Position numbers and translations under genes: made by a program. 64,000 nt of DNA, from the NCBI GenBank assembly GCA_963832725.1, contig CAWHVG010000005.1, positions 806,001-870,000 of the forward strand, read 5' to 3'. The notes under the pieces are model-generated. The model saw only the letters and a list, made by a program, of their open reading frames with translations. It ran no database searches and was not told the DNA's origin. Positions 35,501 to 48,321 of the stretch are shown here, piece by piece (within the stretch, counting starts at the first letter, position 1; every line of letters starts with the position of its first letter). The DNA is from JAEZBP01 sp963832725. Its GTDB lineage: Bacteria > Myxococcota_A > Polyangia > Polyangiales > Sandaracinaceae.

Positions 35501-38500
35501 GTTGTCCCGTCTCGGCCTGGCCTGCGTGCAGTGCGAGCGCTGGGAGCGGGCCTACGACGCGCTCGATCAGAGCGTCTCGTTCGATCCGCGCATCGCCGAG
35601 GCGCACCACGGGCTCGGGCAGGCCAGCAGCACCCTCGGCAAGCTGGGCACGGCGGCCAAGGCGTTCGCGAAGGCGGTGGAGCTTTCGCCCGAGCGCGGCG
35701 AGAGCTGGCTGGCCCTCGGCCACGCGCAGCGGGCCGTGGAGCAGGACGATGAGGCCGAGAAGGCGCTCGCGCGGGCCGTGCAGCTCCTGCCGGAGTCGGC
35801 CGAGGCGCACGCGGCGCACGGCGAGGTGCTCTTCACGCTCGGCCGCTTCGGCGGCGCGGAGAAGGCCTACGAGCGGGCGCTGGAGATCGAGCCGGACGAC
35901 GCCGACTACTACCTCGGCAAGGGCCGCGCCGAGGCCGGGCAGGACAAGTTCGAAGAAGCTCGCGCGTCGCTCCGCCAGAGCGTGCGCATCCGTCCCGATC
36001 ACGCCGCCACGCAGCTCCTCTTGGGGCGCGCCTGCGCCGCGCTGAAGATGCACGACGAGGCGGTCGAGGCGCTGCAGAAGGCGGCCGCGCTCGACGCTGC
36101 CGACGCCGCACCGCACGTGGCGCTGGCGGCGCTGCGCCGGGAAGCCGGCGACAAGGCGGGCGCGGTCGACGCCTACCGAAAGGCGAGCGAGCTCGATCCG
36201 GAGGACGGCGAGACGCTGCGCACGCTGGCGGATCTCTTGACGGAGCTCGAGCGGCACGACGAGGCGGCCGACGTCTACGCGGCGCTGGCGGAGCTCAGCT
36301 CCGACGATCCGGAGGCGCTCCTCAAGCTCGGGAGCGCGCACGCCGAGGCGGCGCAGTGGGAGGCGGCGCGCGACGCGTTCAAGCAGGCGACGAAGGCGGC
36401 CGCCGATCGGGTGGACGCGTGGCGCTCGCTCGGCCGCGCCTGCGTGGAGCTGGCCGATCATCACGGCTCCGTCGACGCGTGGCGCGCGCTCTTGGCGCGG
36501 GCGGCGGGAGACCTCGAGGCGCTCTCGTCCCTCGGCCGGAGCTATCTCGCGCTCGGGCTCGACGCCGACGCTGTCGATCCGTTGACCCAGGCCGCCGAGC
36601 AGGCGCCGAACGACGCGGCGATCCGGCGCGAGCTGGGGAGCGCGCAGAGGCGCCTCGGCCGACTGGACGACGCCGTCACGCATCTGTCGGCGGCGGCCGA
36701 GCAGCTCCCGCGCGACGCGGCGGTGTCGCTCGAGCTCGGGCAGGCGCTGGCCGAACAGGGCAAGCACGAGGAGGCCCTCGACCCGCTCAAGAAGGCGGTG
36801 GCGCTCGAGCCCGAGAAGCTGGAGGCGCAGCGCGCGCTCGCGACCAGCGCCGCGGCGCTCGGGCAGCACGCCGTGGCCGCGCAGGCCTGGGAGCGGGTCA
36901 CGCAGGGAAAGGCCGACGACGCCGACGCGTGGACGGCGCTGGCCCGCGCGCGTCGGGCCCAAGGCGACAACGGCAAGGCGGCGGAGGCGCTTCGCGAAGC
37001 GCTCGCGCACCGTCCCGCGGAGCCCGCGCTCCACCTCGAGCTCGGTCGCCTGTGGATGGGCCTCGGCGCGACAGAGGACGCGGAGCGCAGCTTCCGGAGC
37101 GCGGTGGATTCTCAGCCCGCACGACGGCGCCGCGCAGCTCGACTTCGGGCTCGCGCTCGCCAAGCTCGGCCGCGCGGCAGAAGCGTTGAGCGCGTTCGAG
37201 CAGGCCACCCGCCTCGCGCCCCAGCTCCGCCCGGGCTGGGTCGAGCTGGCCCGCGCCAAGACGGCGGCCGGCGCCCGCGAGGAAGCGGTCGACGCCTGGA
37301 GCCGCGCGCTCGCGCTCGAACCGAACGACGCCGAAGGACAGGGCGCGCTCGGCGCGCTCCGGCTGGAGCTCGGGATGCCCGAGGCGGCCGTCGAGCCGCT
37401 CCGGCGCGCCACCGAGCTGGCCTCCACCGACGCGCGCGTCCACGGGCTCTACGGCTCGGCGCTGCTGGCGGTCGGTCGGGCCGAAGAGGCGCTCGCGCAG
37501 CTCGAGCGAGCGGCGGCGCTCGGCGCCGACGACGGGCCCACCTTCCGCGATCTCGGCCTCGCCCGCGCTCGCGCCGAGCAGCTCGAGCGCGCGGTGGCGG
37601 CGTTCGAGGACTGCCTGCGGCGCACGCCGGGCGACGTGGCGGCGCTGGTCGGCAAGGGCGACGCGCTCTTCGGCCTGTCGCGGCTCGGGCTGGCCGCGGA
37701 GAGCTACCGCAGCGCCATCGACACGGCGGGCGACGCTGTCCCGCCGGGCGTGTGGGCGAGCCTCGGCAAGGTGCTGGCGGAGCTCGGCGAGCACGAAGAG
37801 GCGGTGCGCGCGCTGACGGCCGCCCATCAGGCCGCGCCCGGCGACGCGACGGTGCTGGCCGCGCTGGGATCGGCAGAGCTCCGCCGCGGCGGGCACGAGG
37901 CGGCCATCGCACACCTGGAGCGCGCGCTGGCGCTCTACCCCGATCAGCCGCGGACCCGCATCGAGCTCGGCATGGCCTACGTCGGCGACGAGCGTTACGG
38001 CGAGGCGGTGGCGACGCTGGAGCGCGCGCTCACGGCCCTGCCCGACGACGGCGAAGCCTGGGCTCGGCTCGGCGACGCGCGGCGGGCCAACGACGCCCCG
38101 ACCGGCGCCGAGGAGGCCTACCGGAAGGCGCTCTCGCTCGCTTTCGAGCAGGCGCGGCGGGGCCTCGGGATGCTGCTGGCGGAGCTCTTCCGCGACGACG
38201 AGGCGGCCGACGAGCTGGAGAAGGCGGCGGCGGCGCTGCCCGACGATCGCGCGCTCTTCACCACGCTCGGCGAGGTGCAGGAGCGGCGCGGCCAGCTCGA
38301 CGTCGCCGCGGCCCGCTACGAGCGCGCGGTGACCCTCTCGGGCGGCCTCGACGGCGCCGAGGACGGCGAGCTGCTCTTCGGCTACGGCCGCGTGCTGCTC
38401 GGCCGCGCGCAGAACGAGCTCGCCCACCGCGCGCTGGTGCGGGCCGTGCAGCTCCTGCCGGGCTCGGCCGACGCGCAGCGCGTGCTCGGCGACGTGGCGG

Positions 38501-41500
38501 CGCGGATTGGTCAGCACGAGCAAGCGATTGGCGCCTACCGAGGGGCGCTGCAGCTCGCGCCCGGGTGGTCGGAGGCGCACCTCGCGCTGGGCCAGCTCCT
38601 CGCGCACCTCGGGCGCGACGCGGACGCGGTGGAGCCCTTCCGCAACGCGGTCGCCTTGTCGCCCGACGGGTTGGACGCGCAGCTCGGCCTGGCGGGCGCG
38701 CTGGAGCGGCTCGGTCGGGCGGCGGAGGCGATCGACAGCCTGACGGCGGCCAATCGGCTGAGCCCGAACGACGCGGCGCTGGCGGCGCGGCTCGGTGCAG
38801 CGTGCGCGGCGGCGAACCGTTGGACGGAGTCGGCGGACGCCTACCAGAGGAGCGTGTCGATCGCGCCCAGCGGCCAACACAGCGGTGACGCCCAGCTCGG
38901 CCTGGCGCGGGCGCGGCGGGCCACCGGCGACGTGGCGGAGGCGGAGGCGGCGTTTGCGGCCGCGGTGACGGCGGATCCGAACCTCTTCGAGGCGCAGCTC
39001 GGGCTCGGTCAGGTGCGCGCCCAGCTCGGCGAGGACGAGCAGGCCGCCGAGGCGCTCGCGCAGGCGGTGCGGCTCGACGCCGACCACGCCGAGGCGCAGC
39101 GCGCGTACGGCACCGTGCTCGCGCAGCTCGGCCGTCACTCCGAGGCCGTGGCGGCGTTCGAGGTGACCACCCGGCTGACCCCCGACGACGGCGGGGCCTG
39201 GGCGGCGCTGGGCCGAACCTATCAGGCGCTCGGCCGAGACGCCGACGCGGCGCGCGCGTTCGCCAAGGCGTCGGAGGTCGGCGAAGGCGGGCCGGACACG
39301 CTCCTCGCGCTGGCGGCGGCGTGTGCGAAGGAAGGGCGCGTCGAGGAGGCCGACGCGGCGCTCCAGAAAGCGCGGGCGGCGGCGCCGAACGACGCGGCGC
39401 TCCAGACCACCATCGCCGACCGCTACACCGCGCTCGGCCGGATGGACGCGGCGGTCTCGGCGCAGCGCGCGGCGGTCGAGCTGATCGGCGACGTGCCCTC
39501 CAAGGTGAAGCTCGGCGAGCTGCTCCTTCAGGCCGGCGACCAGCCCAGCTCCGAGACCATCTTCGCCCAGGCGGTGGCGACCGACCCGCAGAGCTTCGAT
39601 GCGCAGCGCGGGCTCGGCCGGGCCTACGCGGCGGCGGGCAAGCACGCGGACGCGGCACGCGCGCTCGGCGCGGCGCTGGCGCTGAATCCGGAGCACGCGG
39701 ACACGGCCTTCGAGGTGGGCAAGGCCCTCAACGCGCTCGGCGGGCACGAGGCGGCGCTCGGCGTGTTCGAGGCCGCGCTGGCGATCGATCCGCAGGACGC
39801 GGACGGCCACGCCGGCTACGGCGAAGCGCTGGCGGGGAGCGATCGGCTGGACGAGGCGATCGGTGAGCTGACCCGTGCCACGGAGCTGCGCCCGAAGGAG
39901 CCGGCGTTCCGGCGGCGGCTGGGCGAGCTCTGCCGGACGGCCGGGCGTTTCGAGCAGGCGGTGGGCGCGCTGTCCGAGGCCGCGAGCCTGGCGCCGGAGG
40001 ATGGCCAGACGCAGCGCGCCTACGGGCTGGCGCTCGAGGATGCGGGGCGGCACACGGAGGCGCTGGCCGCGCTCTCGGCCGCGGTGAACCTCGGGCAGCA
40101 GGACGGCGAGCTCTCCATCGGACTCGGCGCGACGCTCTATCACTTGGCGCGCTACGGCGAGGCCCGCGACTGGATGAACGCGGCGCGCCACCAGCTCCCC
40201 GACGAGCCGGAAGCACGCTTCTATCTCGGGCTCACCCTGCTCGAGCTGGGCGAGGGCGAGCGCGGCAAGCAGGAGCTCGAAGCCGCGCTGGCAGCGCAAC
40301 CGGCGAACGCGCGCTACCTGGTCGGCTACGGGCAGCTCCTCGAGCGGGAGAAGCGGAACCGCCAAGCGGTCCAGCAGTACCAGAAGGCGGCCGAGGCCGA
40401 CCCCGATCACGCGCCGGCGCACGAGGCGGCCGCCCGCGTCTTCCTCGAGCTCGGGATGCCTTCCGAGGCGGAGGCGCACTACGACCGGCTCGCGGCGCTC
40501 CGGCCCGAGGACGTGGACGTCTTGCTCGGGCTGGCTCGGGCGCGCGAAGCCCGTGACGCGCTCGCCGAGGCGGTGGAGCCGCTCGCGCAGGCGGCGCGGG
40601 TGCGACCGGACGACGTGGAGGTCCAGCGCTGGTTCGCGCGGGCGCTCCGCGACGCGGGCCGCGCCGACGAGGCGGTCGACGCGCTGAAGCGGGCGATGCG
40701 GGCGGCGCCGGGCGCGGCGGAGATCGCGGCCGAGCTGGCCGAGGTCTGCCGCGAGGGTGACCGCGTCTTCGATCTGATCGACGCGCTGGTCGAGGCCCGC
40801 GATCAGAAGCCGGACGACGCACGCATCCGAGCCCTGCTCGCGCAGGCCTACGCCGACGCCGGCAAGACCAAGGAGGCCTTCACCGAAGCGCAGGCGGCCG
40901 CCGAGCGCGACGGCACGCTGCGCGACGCGCAGGCGCTCCTGGGCCGGCTCCATCGCGAGGCGGGACGGGCCGACGACGCGATCAAGGCCTTCCGGCAGGC
41001 GGCGGCGAGCGCGGACCAGAAGCCCGAGGACTGGGTGGCGCTGGCCGGCTGCTACGAGGACGCGGGCCAACACGACCGAGCCCTCGACGCCGCGCGCCGC
41101 GCCGTCCGGCTCGACGACGGCTCCGCCAGCGCCCACCGCGCGCTCGGCAGTCTCTTGCTCGGTCAGGGTCAGAGCGCCCGGGCCATCGAGAGCTACGAGA
41201 AGGCGCTGGCGATCGATCCGAGCGACTTCGACGCGCTGCTCGGGCTCGGCGAAGCGCGGACGAACACCGGCCAACACGAGGAGGGCCTGCACCTCTTGAA
41301 CAAGGCGGCGTCGATCCGTTCCACGGCGCGGCTCCGATTGGCGCTGGCCAGCGCACACGAGAAGGGCGGCGATCTGGACGCCGCGCTCACCGAGCTGAGC
41401 TCGCTGGTGAAGGAGCACTCGGACGCCGAGGGCTACTACCGGATGGGCTCGGTGCTCTCGCGCCTCAAGCGCCACGACGAGAGCGCGGCGGCGATGCAGC

Positions 41501-42066
41501 GCGCGCTGCGGATGGATCCGGCCCACGCGTACGCGCAGTACTCGCTCGGCGCCTCGCTGATGCACCTCGGCCGCACCGAGGAGGCGATCGCCGCCTGGGA
41601 AGGCGCGTGCAAGAACGCGCCGGACGACGCGAGCCTCAAGGCGGCCCTCGGCTTCGGCTACCTCAAGGTCGGCCGCAACGAGGACGCCGGCGGGACCTGC
41701 GCCGACGCGATGGAGCTCGGCCTCGACGACGTCGACACCCTCTTCGCGTTCGGCCGCCTCTTCGAGCGCCTCGAGCGCTTCGACGACGCCGTGAAGGCCT
41801 ACACCCGCATCGGCCAGGTGAACCCGGACCACACCGACGCGCAGACCCGGCTGGCGGCGAACCTGGTCGAGCTCGGCCAGTTCGCCGAAGCCGTCGAGCC
41901 CTACCAGCAGGCGCTGCTCAGCGCGCCGAACGATCCCGAGCTCCGCTACGGCCTCGGCGTCTGCTACGCCAACCTCGGCCAGGGAGCCGCGGCCAAGGCC
42001 CAGTACGAGGCGTTGAAGAAGCTCGACCCCGACAAGGCGGAAGAGCTCGCGTTCGTGATCGACTGA
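32520..42066 (+). CDS. Giant TPR protein of about 3,180 residues (one frameshift)
   Basis: The protein starts MSEDQAKLEEMVTLYKQGLL with no signal peptide. It is then almost entirely composed of tetratricopeptide units of ~34 residues: a helix A with L-G/Y-x-x-L-G-x-x-x-E-A and a helix B ending A-x-x-L-x-P-x-D, e.g. YRRALDLDPDYLEGYIAIGG, YEKAVELGGDGSSALLLDLG, YEKALAIDPSDFDALLGLGE. By length this is about 90 units in tandem. One indel near 37107-37112 (GATTCTC where GATCTC is expected) shifts frame: AVDxQP becomes LSPHDGAAQLDFGLALAKLG. The length is 3n+1. It ends FKAQYEALKKLDPDKAEELAF-type TPR, then VID. TPR superhelices bind peptides and other proteins; a scaffold role in the cytoplasm is inferred. 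Confidence 0.9.
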
Positions 42067-42481
42067 GCCGAGGGCTCGGGCTCAGAACGACCTCGACGCT
42101 CAGCGCGGCCCGGCCGTCGAACGTGACGTCGTCGGGCGGCGCGTGCCCCTGCGCGCTGCTGGTCGGACGCGCGCCCTCGTCGAGGTAGGGCAAGAGGTCG
42201 ACGCCCGTGTCGGTGTGGAAGTCGATCTGTCGCGCGCTGCGCGGCACGGGGTCGAGCTGCGCGATGCGGACCCGCTCGAACGCGCCCGCACCCGTGCAGC
42301 CGGCGGCCGCGAGGACGCTCGAGTCTCGACCGCATGAAATAGGGTGGCCCCCGCCGAAAACGCGCGGGGTTGCGCGCTGCCGGCGGGGGCCGAGTGGTGC
42401 GGTGTGGGAAACCGCCGAGTGAGGCCCGGCGGCAGGTTGGGGACGGCGCACCGCAACGTGCGGAGCGCCGCTCGGCGACGG
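42067..42481. other. Intergenic region with a possible broken small lipoprotein gene
   Basis: About 415 bp between convergent genes. On the reverse strand from ATG 42336, one base shift gives SSVLAAAGCTGAGAFERVRI, then ARQIDFHTDTGVDLLPYLDE and DDVTFDGRAALSVEVVL, which reads like protein with a lipobox. The start is out of frame and no stop precedes the TPR gene, so I cannot call it as a gene. The strong hairpin at 42346-42391 lies at its upstream edge. Confidence 0.3.
42346..42391 (-). terminator. Long GC hairpin GGCCCCCGCCG / CGGCGGGGGCC
   Basis: A perfect 11-bp stem (42346-42356 with 42381-42391) whose loop contains a second GCGCG stem. It lies about 90 bp past the stop of the reverse-strand Ig-repeat gene, which it most likely terminates. 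Confidence 0.65.
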
Positions 42482-44754
42482 TCAGCTCGAGCTGACCTCC
42501 GCGGAGGCGCTGACGTTGCCCGCGGCGTCCATGACCTTGACGCCGATGACGTCACCGGTGCAGGAACGCTGCGAAACGCTGAAGGATTCCGCCCGAAGTC
42601 GCCGTGTCGTCGGGCGGGGTGGTACGCGTGGGCGTGGGCTCGGTGTCGCCCTGCGTGATGTTCCAAACGAAGACGCGGGAGCCGGCCTCGACCGACATCA
42701 TCGAGCCGTAGACCGTGCCGGCCGAGGAGAAGAGCCCGCCACAGCCGCCGACACCGCCCGAATCGGGCGTGGCGGTGATGGCCGAGGTGTCCGGCGCGTC
42801 GGGCGCGATGTCGTCGTGGGTGACGGTGACGGTGGCCGCCGGGCTCTCGATGGCGCCATTGACCGCCACCACGCTCAGCGTGTTCTCCATGTTCGCCTGG
42901 AGCATCACATCGACCGAGAACACGCCGCTCGACGCGTCGGTGGTGCCCGTGGCGTCGGCCGCGCCGCCGGTGATGCGGATGGTGATTCCGTCGGCCGGCA
43001 TCGTGACGTGCCCGGTGACGGTGAGCGTGGACGAGCTGGTGTTCGGCGGGTTCGGATCGTCGACGACCGGCGGCTCCGGCACGTCGGAGGAGTGCGTGAC
43101 CATCACCGTGCTCGGCGACGAGCTGTTGCCCGCGCGGTCGGTCGCGATGACCGAGAGCGTGCTCGTGGTGTCGGCCGGAGATCATCACGTCCATCGCGAA
43201 GTGACCGTCGGTGTCGGCGGTGGCGGTGACGGAGGAGACGCCGCCGCTGACACTGACGCTGGCCGTCGCCTCGGTGGTGCCGCTGAGGGCGACGGTCGTC
43301 GAGCCGGTCGGGCTGGGGACGTCGTTCAGCGCCGGCGCGTCGGGCGCGATGTCGTCGTGGACGACGACCACGACGGTGTCGAGGCCGCTGCCGGGTCGGG
43401 TGACGTGCAGCTCGTTGCGCGCGTTGGTGTTGAGCGTGACGTCCGCCGAGAACGTTCCATCCGTTGCGCTGCTGTGGGCGGTCACGTCGGCCGCGCCGCC
43501 GGTGATCTGGACGTCGACGTCCGGCGTGGCGGTGCCCGTGAGCGTGATGGTCGCGTCGCGCGTCGGCGACGGGACCGGATCGACCCGGATCGGCTCCTCG
43601 AGCGTGCTGTCCTGGGTGATCGTGAGGGTGGCCGCGTCGCTGGCGTTGCTGGCCATGTCGGTGGCCACGACGCTCAGCGCGTTGTCCGCGTCCGTCGTCA
43701 GCATCACGTCGATGGCGAAGGCGCCCGCGTCGTCGGCCGCGCCGCTCGCCGCCGCCGCGCCGCCGCTGACGGCGATGTCGACGCCGGGCTCCGCCGTGCC
43801 GGTGAGCGTGACGATGCTGGCGCCGGTCGGCGAGGGCTGCGGGTCCAGGTTCGGCGCGTCGGGCGCGATGTCGTCGTGGGTGATGATCGCGGTGGCGGCG
43901 ACGCTGGTCGAGCCGCCCGAGACCGCGAAGACGAGCAGGGTGTTGCGCTGGTTCGGGCGCAGGCCGACGTCGACCGAGAAGGCGCCGTCGCTGCCCGCCG
44001 TGGCCATGCCGTCGGTCGCGCCGCCGACGGCGCTGATGCCGACACCGGGATCGGCCGTGCCGGTCAGGGTGATGGTCGCCTGGTTCGTGTAGGCCGGGAA
44101 CGAGTCGAGCATGGGCGCGTCGACGGCGATGCTCGGGTCGTAGGTGATGGTGACCGCCGTCGGGTCGCTCTCGTTGCCGGCCGCGTCGGTGGCGGTGACG
44201 GAGAGCATGTTGTCGACCGCCATGGCGTCCGAGGTGGTGAGCATCACGACGATGTCGAAGTGACCGGTGTCGTCCGCCGTCCCAGTGGCGTCGGTGGCGC
44301 CGCCGGTGATCGCGACCTGCGCGCCCGCCTCGGTGGTGCCGCGCAGGTGCTGGCTGTCGCTGCGGGTCGGCGAGACCACAGGATCGAGCGCCGGGGCGTC
44401 GGGCGCGGTGCCGTCGTGGGTGACGGTGACCATCGTGGCGTCGCTCTCGAGCCCGCCGGCGGTCTGCGTGACGACGAGGTGGTTCTCGGCATCGGCGTTG
44501 AGCATCACCTGGACCGAGAAGCTGCCGCCCTGGCCGATCGTCGCCGCGGCGGTCGCGCCGGCGCCACCGCGAACCTGGAGCTGCGCGCCGGCCTCCCCGC
44601 TACCGGTCAGCGTGAGCGGGTTCTGGTTGGTCAGCGCGGGCACCGAGTCGACGGTCGGCGCTGCGGGCGCCGCGCCGGGGGAACCGCAGGCGGCGAGCCA
44701 CAGCGCGGATGCGGCCACGGCGATCAAGCGAAGCGTTCGCGTTCGTACGTTCAT
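42482..44754 (-). CDS. Ig-like repeat lipoprotein (at least two frameshifts)
   Basis: About 757 residues. The ATG at 44754 follows GGGAGA. The signal MNVRTRTLRLIAVAASALWL ends A-A-C. The mature protein has seven ~88-residue bacterial Ig-like units, each opening with APxLDxxPSPTxxxTVTLTG, then an A-Q-V-x-I-x-GGA turn, DVMLxxxxxNxLSVVATD and VTITHDxIAPDAP. A final domain (FSVSQRSCTGDVIGVKVMDA, AGNVSASAEVSSS) follows. Frame changes lie near 43183 (VMIS continuing as ADTTSTLSVIATD) and near 42580. Stacked Ig domains typically act as adhesin stalks; surface display is inferred. It is on the opposite strand to the TPR gene and downstream of the kinase gene. Confidence 0.8.
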
Positions 44755-45109
44755 GAAGAGTCTCCCTCGTTCAAGCGAGAGCGAGCACTCCGCCCGCTCG
44801 GTCTCCGCTTCGAGCAAGGGGCGTTCCATGCCGCGGTGCGCTCGGCGCGAGCGGCGGAGCGGCGCGGCGCTGTAGGCTGCGACCCAACACCTGTGGCCGG
44901 CCTCGCCATGGGTCGCGGCGCACGAACCGATGGCCGCGTCGAGAGCACGCTTCGCCGCGGGTCGTCCCGCGTGAGTGGGCGAGGCGAGACGCGGTGCCGA
45001 CTCGATGGGTGGCGCGCGGAGCGCTCCGACGACCCCTGCGAACTCGACCGATCGCCATGAGCGAGCCCGATGGCCGAAACCGTGCCCTTCGACGAAGCGC
45101 GCCGCGCGA
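44755..45109. other. Intergenic region between the kinase and Ig-repeat genes
   Basis: About 355 bp on the kinase-to-Ig side. Apart from the ribosome-binding site of the Ig gene I see no gene, RNA or clear hairpin. Confidence 0.4.
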
Positions 45110-46749
45110 TCACGGAGCCGCGACGCCGAGGCGATCGATCCGATGTCGGACCTGCTGCGCGTCGGGCGCGCCCGGAGCGAGCGCGAGATAGCGGCGGTAG
45201 GCGGCGCGGGCCTCCGGCGCCATCCGCATGCGCTCGCTGGCGAGCCCCAGCCCGCGCCACGCCGCGGCGTAGTGACCGTCGGCGTAGGTGGCGCGGCGGA
45301 AGAGGTCGCGCGCCTGCGCGAAGCGGCCACGCAACAACGCCCCGCCCGCCTCTCGCACGAGCGCTTCGGCGCGCCGCGGGTCGGCGGTCTCGTCGTCGCT
45401 GCTGCTCGCCGCCTCCTGAACGGGAGGCGTGGCGGCAGGCGCCGGAGCTGGGGGACGAGGAGACACGCGCGACCGCCGGGCCCGCGCCGGGGCTCGCGGG
45501 GGCGGGAGGCGGCCGACCGGAGGTCGCGGCGAGGGCGATGAGCTCGATGATGACGGCGCGGGTTGCGGCAGCTCCGCGGGCGCGCGCGTCGGCAAGCGCA
45601 CCGGCTCCGAGGGCGCGGGAGGAATCCGACGGCGGACTCTGGTCCCGACGAGCCGCCGGCGGTCCCGATGACGGGCCCGAGCGGAGCGACCAGACGCCCG
45701 CCCCGACGAGCGCGAGCAGCGCCAGCAAGGCGAGGACGAGCCCCGGGGCGAGCGGGCGCGTCGGCAAGCGCACCGGCTCCGACGGCCCGGGCATCAGGTA
45801 GGTGTCCCGGTCCCCGCCCGCCGTCGCCGGAAGGTCGACCAACGTGGCGTCGGCCGGAAGCGATTCGACCACCTCCGCGAGCTCGCGCACGAACGCACCG
45901 GCCGAGGCGGGGCGCTTGTCCGGCGTCCGGCTCAGCGTCCGGCGCGATCAGCTTCTCCAGCGCCTCCGGGAATCGCACGCCCGTGCGCTGGCTCAGCGTG
46001 GGCGCGGGCCGTCGGACCTTGGCGTAGAGCAGCGACATCGGCCGATCGCCGTCGATCGGCAAGAGCCCCGAGAGCATCTCGAACGCCACCAAGCCGAGCG
46101 CGTAGACGTCCGTGCGCTCGTCCAGCGGTCCACCCTGGGCGGCCTCCGGCGAGACGTAGTGGGGCGTCCCGACCACCATGCCCTCGCGGGTCAGCCGATC
46201 GCCCGCCGAGGGCTCGCGCAGCACCGCCAGGCCGAAGTCGAGGAGCTTCGGCACCACCGCTTCGTCGGGCCGCGCGGCGAGGAAGATGTTGGCCGGCTTG
46301 ATGTCGCGGTGGAGCAGCCCTTCGGCGTGTACGGCGTCGAGCGCGCTCGCGACCGGCGCCAGGATCTCGAGCACTCGGGCCGGCGAGAACGGCGCCTCGG
46401 CCGCGATCACGTGGGCCAGATCCGACCCCTCGAGCCGCTCCATCACCAGGTAGGGCTCGCCGCTCTCGAGCCGGCCGAGATCGAGGATGGAGACGATGTG
46501 GGGGTGCTCGATCCGGCTGGCGGCGCGTGCCTCCCGCTGGAAGCGATGCAACGCCTCACGATCGTACGCGTAACGCGAGAGGAGGACCTTGATCGCCACC
46601 GTCCGACCGAGCTCGACGTGAACGCCGCCGTAGACGGTCCCCATCCCACCGCGCGCGACCACACCATCCAGCACGTAGCGGCCGTCGATGTCGCTGCCGA
46701 TCCACGGGTCGTCGTCGAGCTCACCGCCAGCCGCCGTCTCCACGCGCAT
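45110..46749 (-). CDS. Transmembrane Ser/Thr protein kinase with a TPR-like sensor end (two frameshifts)
   Basis: A PknB-type kinase of about 546 residues. The kinase domain (residues 25-290) has the glycine loop ARGGMGTVYGG, the lysine VAIKVL (K54), LLHRDIKPANIFL (HRD 147-149), DFG (171-173) and GTPHYVSPEAAQGG with DVYALGLVAFEML. One indel near 45940 leads to LSRTPDKRPASAGAFVRELA. A single membrane helix follows (PGLVLALLALLALVGAGVWS), then a Pro/Ser-rich linker with a second indel near 45600, then a TPR-like end (GRFAQARDLFRRATYADGHY, AAAWRGLGLASERMRMAPEA). It is divergent from the FHA-sigma54 gene, which would read its phospho-Thr output. Confidence 0.9.
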
Positions 46750-46905
46750 TGCGGGACGCGAGGCAGCAAGAAGGGTTCCGGGCGCGGGCGAGGAAGCGAA
46801 GACCTGGCCGCAGAGAACGCCGACGTAGGGATGATCCCCACGGGTGTGGGCTCCCACCCAACGCCGTCTGTCCCACGGTCGACCGGATCGGCTACGCTCG
46901 ACCGA

Positions 46906-48231
<1,326 letters not shown>

Positions 48232-48321
48232 TTGCCTTCGCGCACGCTGCTTCCTCGCGCGTCCCTCGTTCGGGGTACCCTGAGCTTCTGCGCCGGCCGG
48301 AGCCGACGCGCTGGGAGAACC

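Noticed and set aside
36898..41832. A 1,644-codon open frame on the reverse strand of the TPR giant
   Set aside because: It is the mirror of codon bias in a repetitive high-GC gene; the forward frame has regular TPR units while the reverse product is Arg/Gly/Ala-rich with no family.
42067..42336. A small lipoprotein gene on the reverse strand
   Set aside because: The protein-like segment lacks an in-frame start and a stop before the TPR gene, so it was described as a region and not called as a gene.
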